DNA of 8,547 nucleotides from Planctomycetota bacterium. Lineage in GTDB: Bacteria > Planctomycetota > Planctomycetia > Planctomycetales > Planctomycetaceae. The notes below the pieces were generated by a model. That model had not been told where the DNA came from and ran no database searches. It saw nothing but the letters and a program-made list of their open reading frames with translations. A program made the translations under genes and the position numbers. Where the stretch lies: positions 1-8,547 of the forward strand of contig JAEYWB010000407.1 of assembly GCA_023429275.1 (NCBI GenBank), in the 5' to 3' direction. Below, one piece after another: positions 1 to 5,245 of this stretch (positions are counted from its first letter, which is position 1; the number at the start of each line of letters is the position of its first letter).

Positions 1-2207
1 TTCCCGTGGGCGGCGAGCGGCGCGCCGGCGATGTTCGCGGGCTTCACCAGCTCGCGGCATTCGTACGTCACGCGGTAGACGCGGCCGTACACCTTGTTCC
101 GGCTCGGATCCCGGAGGTTGTGCTGCATGTGGCCGATGATCGGGTTGTGCCAGTCGGTGAAGTACAGGGCACCATCCGCACCGATCTCGAGGTCGGCCGG
201 GCGGAAGTTGGGATCGCTCGAGAAGACGATCGGCTCGACCTCCTTGCCGGAGAGGGTCGAACCCTTCTGCGACAGCTCGTACTGCAGGATCCCCTGGAAG
301 CCGATGACGTTGCAGACCAGCAGGTTGCCGCGGAGCTCCTCGGGGAAGTGATTGCCGCTGAGGATCTCGGTTCCCGAGCAGGGCCGCGTCCGCTGCTGAT
401 AGACCTGCGGCGCGCCGCCGTGCTTGTTGGGATACTCCATGTGGCTGCTGAAGACGGCGCCGTGGTACGGGTTCGCACCCGTGCCGTCGTGGACGATGTC
501 GTCTCCCCAGCGGGTCCAGACGTGGCCGTGCGGATTTGCGAATCCGTAGGCGGCGTAGACGCTGAACTTCTGCGTCCGGGGCTCATAGCGGAAGACACCG
601 GCGTTCGACGAGCGGACCGTCGGTCCCCAGGCGGTCTCCACCTGCGTCTGGTGGAACGTCCCTTCCTGGAAGTAGAGCGCCCCGCCCGGGTCGAGCGCGA
701 AGCTGCTGGACGTGTGATGCGTGTCGGCCGAGTCGAGACCGTTCAGGACGCGAATGCGGACGTCCGCCTTGTCATCGCCGTCGGTGTCCTTGAGGAACAG
801 GAGATCGGGGGCCATCGCGACGAAGACGCCCCCGCCGTAGAACTCGAACCCCGTCGGGTTATGAAGGTCGTCCGCGAAGGTCTTCGAGACGTCCGCCTTC
901 CCGTCGCCGTCGGTGTCTTCGAGGATGATCAGCCGGTCGTTCATCGGGTCTTTCGGCTTCCAGTGCGGATAGGTCGGCCAGGTGGCGACCCACATCCGTC
1001 CCCTGGTGTCGAAGGCGGTCTGGACCGGGCTGATGAGCTCCGGGAATTCCTTCTCGGCGGCGAAGAGGTTGACCTTCATCCCCTTGTGGACGGTCATCTT
1101 CGCGATCGCTTCCTCCCCGGCATCCAGGAAAAGGTGCGCTCCGTTCGGACCGGCCCCCGGCTTGTTCGTCTTCACCGGGATGAACGGGTCGGTCTGGTTG
1201 TCATCGACCCGGAAGTCCTTCCCCTGGGCGGCGAGCCAGATCCGTTTGTCGCGGAGTGCGGTCATCTGGTCGAGAATCTTCATCTCCCGTTCCATGACGA
1301 CCCGGTTCGTCTGGCCGTCCGGCTGGAAGACGAGGTCCGCCCGGCCGCCGTAGATCGAGTACCCGTCGGTCGTGCGGTATCGCTGGAACCAGTGGAAGTC
1401 CTTGTCCTTGATGGCGTCGGAGAGCCGCCTGGCGTCTTCGTCCGATTGCTTCGGGGCCGGAGCATCGCCCCACAGCTTCCGGCCGATCTCACGGCTGATC
1501 CACATGTTTCCCGCACTGGTGGCATGCACGCCATTGATGGTCGCTTCGTCACGGGCGTCGGTATGAGGTGCCGCCGACGACTCGAGAGGTGGCCTGGCCC
1601 CGAACTGCAGGTTGGTGAGGTCGACGAAAGTGACCCCGGCCGCGCTGCAGACTTCACCCATCGCCGCGGTGTAGAGCCGGAGACGCTGGTTGATGGCGGC
1701 CCGGTCCGGGGCGTGAGCTTCGTTCGGCTTTTCCAGCATCAGGGCTGGCCCGACGACGACGATCCGCGGCGCCGACTCACCGTTGTACTTCTGCCCGAGC
1801 GTGTGCTTGATCCAGCTGTCGAGCTCCTGCTTGAAGCCGGGCAGGCCCGCCTCCCCCTTCCAGCTTTCGTTGTAGCCGAAGAAGGCGAAGATCACGTCCG
1901 CCTCACACCGCTTCAGCCACTCATCCGGCGAGCCGAAGTTCGAGGAGCGGATCCGGTGGTTGATCTCGTCCCCGGAAAACCCGAGGTTGCGAAATACCAG
2001 CTCGTGTTCGGGGAAGCGTGCCTGGAACATCGCTTCGAACCAGGCGTCGTGCTGCAGCCGCTCGGCCATTGTGTTGCCGATCAGGCAGACGTGATCCCCC
2101 TTCCGGAGCTCGAGCTTCGAACCGGCGGGAGTGGCTTGCGCCCGCAGGGACGCGGGAGAAAGCAGCAGCAGCGTGAGAGCGAACAACCAGCGGGCGCAAC
2201 AAGGCAT
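1..2207 (-). CDS. SGNH-hydrolase-like / PVC-type dehydrogenase fusion, 3' end outside window
   Basis: Reading the minus strand from ATG 2207 gives 735 uninterrupted codons to the left edge. Residues 1-25 form a signal peptide (hydrophobic run LFALTLLLL, likely cleavage after AQA), so the product is exported. Residues about 38-247 are SGNH-hydrolase-like: block I GNT (44-46), block II NLGFSGDE (74-81), block III GYNES (111-115), block V NGVH (225-228). The usual Ser and Asp of the triad are Thr46 and Asn225, so hydrolase activity is doubtful. Residues about 365-720 match the PVC-type membrane-bound dehydrogenase domain (TIGR02604-like beta-propeller), with two DxDxDG calcium-type loops (431-436, 474-479) and the family-typical DWHNPIIGHMQHNLRDP stretch (685-701). 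Family members usually continue into HEAT repeats and a C-terminal CxxCH heme motif, which would lie beyond position 1. Only a weak GGAA precedes the start. The domain calls are firm; substrate and electron partner are unknown. Confidence 0.9.
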   Translation of the reverse strand, partial: MPCCARWLFALTLLLLSPASLRAQATPAGSKLELRKGDHVCLIGNTMAERLQHDAWFEAMFQARFPEHELVFRNLGFSGDEINHRIRSSNFGSPDEWLKRCEADVIFAFFGYNESWKGEAGLPGFKQELDSWIKHTLGQKYNGESAPRIVVVGPALMLEKPNEAHAPDRAAINQRLRLYTAAMGEVCSAAGVTFVDLTNLQFGARPPLESSAAPHTDARDEATINGVHATSAGNMWISREIGRKLWGDAPAPKQSDEDARRLSDAIKDKDFHWFQRYRTTDGYSIYGGRADLVFQPDGQTNRVVMEREMKILDQMTALRDKRIWLAAQGKDFRVDDNQTDPFIPVKTNKPGAGPNGAHLFLDAGEEAIAKMTVHKGMKVNLFAAEKEFPELISPVQTAFDTRGRMWVATWPTYPHWKPKDPMNDRLIILEDTDGDGKADVSKTFADDLHNPTGFEFYGGGVFVAMAPDLLFLKDTDGDDKADVRIRVLNGLDSADTHHTSSSFALDPGGALYFQEGTFHQTQVETAWGPTVRSSNAGVFRYEPRTQKFSVYAAYGFANPHGHVWTRWGDDIVHDGTGANPYHGAVFSSHMEYPNKHGGAPQVYQQRTRPCSGTEILSGNHFPEELRGNLLVCNVIGFQGILQYELSQKGSTLSGKEVEPIVFSSDPNFRPADLEIGADGALYFTDWHNPIIGHMQHNLRDPSRNKVYGRVYRVTYECRELVKPANIAGAPLAAHG

Positions 2208-2418
2208 GACGTGTTCCGTTCAGTGCGACACGAAGCAGCGGCTCGGAATCAGTCCTGCCAGCTTCGAAGACGGATCAACAATGGTTGAAGTTTAGGCAAT
2301 TCGTCCTGAGCGTCCATTCGCTGGAGCGGGTCGTCACGGCCGAGTGGCATCCGCTCGGATGGCGGCTGCTCGACGGTCCCGCGGAGTCAGAGGTGAGCAC
2401 GCCGCCAACGGGTTCTCC

Positions 2419-2432
2419 GGACCGATCGGTCC
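2419..2432. promoter_or_regulatory. 14-bp perfect palindrome, possible operator
   Basis: GGACCGATCGGTCC is a perfect palindrome in the divergent intergenic region. It is 212 bp upstream of the minus-strand start and 146 bp upstream of the plus-strand start. Size and symmetry suit a dimeric regulator or a restriction-type site, but there is no second copy in the window and the role is inferred from position only. Chance occurrence in GC-rich DNA cannot be excluded. Confidence 0.25.
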
Positions 2433-2562
2433 TCCGGCACGGGGATCCGCTCGGTGTGAACGACTCCACCGCCGCCCTATCGCACGGCAAAGACGGAAGA
2501 GTCGAGCGGATTGGCTCACGCGGAGCATTCAGAACCGTCGATAAATTAAGACAGGTCTCTAT

Positions 2563-2570
2563 AGGGGGGA
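2563..2570 (+). promoter_or_regulatory. Ribosome binding site of the lipoprotein-like gene
   Basis: AGGGGGGA ends 7 nt before ATG 2578. It is the clearest purine-rich ribosome site in the window and supports that start over the in-frame-open but non-coding upstream stretch in other frames. Confidence 0.55.
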
Positions 2571-2577
2571 ACGACCT

Positions 2578-4287
2578 ATGCGCCGCAATTTGTGCGCGTT
2601 TCGGTGGCCGCGCGCCACCGCAAGCTTGCTGTCCATTACTGCTGCACTGGCGATGCACGGCTGTTCGAAGCCGGGGTCGGTGTTTCGTCTTCCCGATCTG
2701 TCGGGAAAGGCGGCCGCCGACGCCAAGGACCGGGACGAAGCGAAGAAGCGCGAAGAGGCGCTCGCCGGGACCAGCGGCAAGCCTGCTGAGAAGGCGGGTG
2801 CCTCCGGGAAGGCGACGATCGCTTCCGACGCAAAAGAGGCGCCTCGCTCCGCCGGGCCCGTGGCGGTCGACCGGTCGGGGCTTGCTGCCGCCCCGCCGAG
2901 GTCCTCGGCCACTTCGCTCGAAGCGGTGGCCCGGGGCCGTGCCGCTCTTGAAGCGCCCGACATTCCCGTCACGGCCACCCGCCCGGCTGCGACCGCCGAG
3001 GTCGCTCGTCGTCCGGCCGACCGTGACGGTTTTGCCAGCTCGTCGCAGATCGCCGGCTCCTCGTGGGCCGGCGGGGGAACAAAGCAGCGCGTCGCTCCGG
3101 CCTCGCGGCAGCAACCGGCCAAGGACTCGGCCTGGTATGAAGGGGCGGACCAGTCTGCTCGCGATTCCGGCAACACCACCTCACGGGGCGATTCCGTGGG
3201 AGTCGCTTCTCTCGACGCCGGCGACGCACCGGCCAGGAAACCAGCGGCGCGTGACTGGGGGACGCGAGTCGCCACGTCGGGGGATGAGGCATCCGCTCGA
3301 ACGGAGAACCGGCGCGAAGATCGCCCCTCCGCTGTTTCCGCACAGGCGCGTTTCCAGGTCGAGCGCCTCATGGCGACTTCGCGGATGCATTTGACCCAGG
3401 GAGAGCTCTTCTCTGCTCAAAGGACGGCCCTTCTCGCCGAGCGGATCGCCGCGCGGGAGAAAGTCTCCTTCGCTGCCGACGAAGAGCACCCGTCCGATCT
3501 CGTTCGACTGATTGACCGTGAGCTGGACCTGACGGGCCGTCGGGCAGTGGCCGGTCGTTCTCGTTCGGGCGAGGGGGAGCGGAAGAGTTCGATCACGTTC
3601 GAAGAGGCTGCGAATCAGTTCGCCGCCTGGCGGCCGGCCGACGAAGGGAAGCGGGCGCCGCTCAACGTGCAGCCGGTCTCGGGCTCCCGCGATCTCGATC
3701 CGGTCGCCGCGATGGATCGCAAGCCGTTTGCCTCGAAGGGGCCGGACGTTGTCCCGGCACGAAGCGAGTCGGTCGCGAAAACTCCCGCCGCCTGGAGCCA
3801 TTCGGACCTGGCGGGGGCTGAAGGGAGCGAACCGGCCTGGAACACCGATCGCTCGCCCGTGGCACTCAGCAGCGCCATTTCGAACGCGGACGACTTTACG
3901 CCGGGAATCGGCGCGGGTCCGGTCGTTCCGGCCCTCGGCGAGGAAGGGCTCGCGAGCCCGAAATCCCTGACGGTGCCGACGGGGACCGCCCAGGTCGAGA
4001 CGCCGCTCTTCATGCCGTCGGTGAATCTCCCGGAAGTGGTCTCGAAGCCGGGCACGGCGGAGGTGACCGGGGATTCGCTCGCCGTGGCGAACGGACCGCT
4101 GCTGCCCGCGACGGCGGCGACCGGGGCCTTTGACAACGCGTGGGAAGAAGAGCTCACTCCGGCGGTCGATCCCGCATCGGAAGGATTCGGCAAGTCATTC
4201 TGGGCGCTCACGTCCGGGATCATTGCCGCGGCAGCGATCCTCTTCGGATTCGCCCGCCGCCTCCGCCGCGCGGAGCGGGGTGCGTGA
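2578..4287 (+). CDS. Putative lipoprotein, Ala-rich, with C-terminal membrane segment
   Basis: This is a 569-aa protein that I do not recognise as a named family. Residues 1-29 look like a lipoprotein signal: basic MRRN...RWPR, hydrophobic core, then LAMHGC with Cys29 as the possible lipidated residue. Met at -3 and His at -2 make the lipobox atypical. Most of the chain (about 30-250 and 320-535) is low-complexity, rich in Ala, Ser, Pro, Arg and Glu, and probably disordered. One ordered-looking helical stretch at about 255-318 (core LMATSRMHLTQGELFSAQR) resembles short helical segments I associate with planctomycete surface proteins of unknown function. Residues about 540-559 form a transmembrane helix (GIIAAAAILFGFA), followed by a basic tail RRLRRAERGA expected in the cytoplasm. 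A good ribosome site supports the start. The gene stands alone: divergent from its left neighbour and convergent with sir2. Overlapping long frames on both strands are GC-driven shadows. Coding status is fairly sure; function is unknown. Confidence 0.75.
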   Translation: MRRNLCAFRWPRATASLLSITAALAMHGCSKPGSVFRLPDLSGKAAADAKDRDEAKKREEALAGTSGKPAEKAGASGKATIASDAKEAPRSAGPVAVDRSGLAAAPPRSSATSLEAVARGRAALEAPDIPVTATRPAATAEVARRPADRDGFASSSQIAGSSWAGGGTKQRVAPASRQQPAKDSAWYEGADQSARDSGNTTSRGDSVGVASLDAGDAPARKPAARDWGTRVATSGDEASARTENRREDRPSAVSAQARFQVERLMATSRMHLTQGELFSAQRTALLAERIAAREKVSFAADEEHPSDLVRLIDRELDLTGRRAVAGRSRSGEGERKSSITFEEAANQFAAWRPADEGKRAPLNVQPVSGSRDLDPVAAMDRKPFASKGPDVVPARSESVAKTPAAWSHSDLAGAEGSEPAWNTDRSPVALSSAISNADDFTPGIGAGPVVPALGEEGLASPKSLTVPTGTAQVETPLFMPSVNLPEVVSKPGTAEVTGDSLAVANGPLLPATAATGAFDNAWEEELTPAVDPASEGFGKSFWALTSGIIAAAAILFGFARRLRRAERGA

Positions 4288-4346
4288 GGATGTACGGAGC
4301 GCTCGCCGGCTACCACTCCGCGCGGAGCGGGGCGGGGCGGGGCGCT
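4261..4346. repeat. GC-rich hairpins and 15-bp direct repeat between convergent genes
   Basis: The end of the plus gene and the spacer before the sir2 stop contain two copies of CCGCGCGGAGCGGGG (4266-4280 and 4318-4332). Each copy sits in an inverted repeat: CTCCGC-cgc-GCGGAG (4261-4275) and the perfect palindrome CTCCGCGCGGAG (4316-4327). The second is followed by three GGGGC units up to about 4343. The placement suits bidirectional transcription termination for the convergent genes, but there is no T-run, so a canonical intrinsic terminator is not shown. The first hairpin overlaps the last codons of the plus gene. Confidence 0.5.
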
Positions 4347-4351
4347 GATCG

Positions 4352-5182
4352 TCAGAGGCGGCCGAGGGCCTCGTCGATTTTCTGGAGCGCCTCCCTCGCA
4401 CCGAGCGGGATCAAAATCGTCCCGTCGGGGCCGCGACAGTCCCGCGGGTTGATCCGAATCACCCGGTCGGACATGGCTTCGCACTTCCCGCGAATCGTGG
4501 GAATCGCGGTGCCGGCCCCGAGTTCGATGACCGCCACGGTTCTCTTGCCGACGCTCTGCCGCCACCGGTTGTACTGATCCATCTGGCGAGCGGTCCGTCG
4601 CGGCACCCAGTGGCTGTCCATGAACATCAGGATGTTCGGCCGGGCCAGGCAACCACAGTGCGGACAGGTCGGGAGAAAGGAGTCGGTCCGGACCGTTTCC
4701 GGATCGACCTCGATCTCGAGGCCCGGCTCAGGCCAGATCGCCCATTGCCGACAGGGAACCGTGCACTGCAGATGGTGGATCGACCCGTGGACCTCGAGGA
4801 TCCGGTCCTCCGGGAAGCCGGCCTTCCGGAACTGGCCATCGACATTGCTCGTGAGGACGAACGAGCCAAGCGGCTTCGATCCTCCCCAGTGGCGGAGGAT
4901 CGAGAATCCTTCGTGCGGGGTGGCATTGCGGTAAAGGTTCAGCCGGTGGCCGAAGAACCCCCACGCCAGGCGCGGGTCGGCGTCGAACCACCGCGGGTTC
5001 GACATCTCTTCGAAGCGGCGGCCACGGAATGCGGGATACGCCCGCCAGAACCCTTCCGGTCCGCGGAAGTCCGGGAGTCCGGAGTCGACTCCCATCCCTG
5101 CGCCGGCGCCGATGAGGATCCCGTCGGCCTGCCGGATGACGCTGGCCGCTTCGGAGATGGTGGCATCGATGATTGTGCTCAT
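4352..5182 (-). CDS. Sir2-family NAD-dependent protein deacylase
   Basis: A 276-aa cytoplasmic enzyme expected to remove acyl groups from lysines using NAD+, giving nicotinamide and O-acyl-ADP-ribose. Visible motifs in order: GAGAGMGVDSG (25-35) and DFRG (38-41) of the Rossmann NAD site; TSNVDG (111-116) in place of the common TQNID; EVHGS (130-134) with the catalytic His132; zinc-ribbon cysteines C140, C144, C173 and C176; GAGTAIPTIR (222-231) and IRIN (242-245) near the C-terminal NAD contacts. The first cysteine pair is spaced CxxxC rather than CxxC, and RPNILMFMD replaces the usual RPxVVxFGE. Length is normal for bacterial sirtuins. ATG 5182 has no clear ribosome site; the hairpin at 5192-5240 ends 9 nt upstream. 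It lies 63 bp downstream of the DUF1549 gene on the same strand and may share its transcript. Family is certain; the acyl group and target are unknown. Confidence 0.93.
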   Translation of the reverse strand: MSTIIDATISEAASVIRQADGILIGAGAGMGVDSGLPDFRGPEGFWRAYPAFRGRRFEEMSNPRWFDADPRLAWGFFGHRLNLYRNATPHEGFSILRHWGGSKPLGSFVLTSNVDGQFRKAGFPEDRILEVHGSIHHLQCTVPCRQWAIWPEPGLEIEVDPETVRTDSFLPTCPHCGCLARPNILMFMDSHWVPRRTARQMDQYNRWRQSVGKRTVAVIELGAGTAIPTIRGKCEAMSDRVIRINPRDCRGPDGTILIPLGAREALQKIDEALGRL

Positions 5183-5191
5183 CGTGACAGC

Positions 5192-5240
5192 AGTTGGTAG
5201 TGGGTACCAAGAGGGATCTTCTGCCTACCCACTACCAACT
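5192..5240. repeat. Perfect 15-bp inverted repeat between the DUF1549 gene and sir2
   Basis: AGTTGGTAGTGGGTA at 5192-5206 is exactly reverse-complemented at 5226-5240, with a 19-nt loop. Inside the loop, AAGA-GGGA-TCTT (5209-5220) can form a further 4-bp stem, with a GNRA-type loop on the plus strand. The element starts 5 bp after the DUF1549 stop and ends 9 nt before the sir2 ATG. No T-run follows on either strand, so it is not a canonical intrinsic terminator. It could be an mRNA structure that processes, attenuates or blocks translation of sir2, or an interspersed palindromic element. Confidence 0.8.
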
Positions 5241-5245
5241 ATCCC

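Larger units (their letters stand above)
2208..2577. other. Divergent intergenic region, 370 bp
   Basis: This gap separates the minus-strand SGNH/PVC-type gene from the plus-strand lipoprotein-like gene, so it should hold both promoters. I found no convincing -35/-10 pair for either gene. An AT-rich patch at 2539-2549 (GATAAATTAAG) stands out against the GC-rich surroundings and lies about 30 bp before the plus-strand start; a promoter there is plausible but unproven. Open frames crossing the region have no coding character. A perfect palindrome lies near the middle and is listed separately. Confidence 0.6.

Noticed and set aside
6..2288. 760-aa open frame on the plus strand
   Set aside because: It lies antisense to the SGNH/PVC-type gene, whose minus-strand translation has clear family motifs throughout. 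The plus frame is charged and repetitive in V, R, D and L with no domain, as expected of a mirror frame in GC-rich DNA.
2275..3394. Long frames on both strands overlapping the start of the lipoprotein-like gene
   Set aside because: They are Arg/Pro/Gly-rich without signal or domain and conflict with the 2578 start, which has a good ribosome site and a plausible export signal.
3615..4652. 345-aa minus-strand frame spanning the convergent junction
   Set aside because: It crosses the end of the plus gene and the sir2 3' end out of frame with both, and is low-complexity P/R/S sequence.
5192..5240. Canonical Rho-independent terminator after the DUF1549 gene
   Set aside because: The stem is strong, but no T-run follows it on the transcribed strand, and the stem is AT/GC mixed with a large loop. 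It is kept as an inverted repeat of unknown role.
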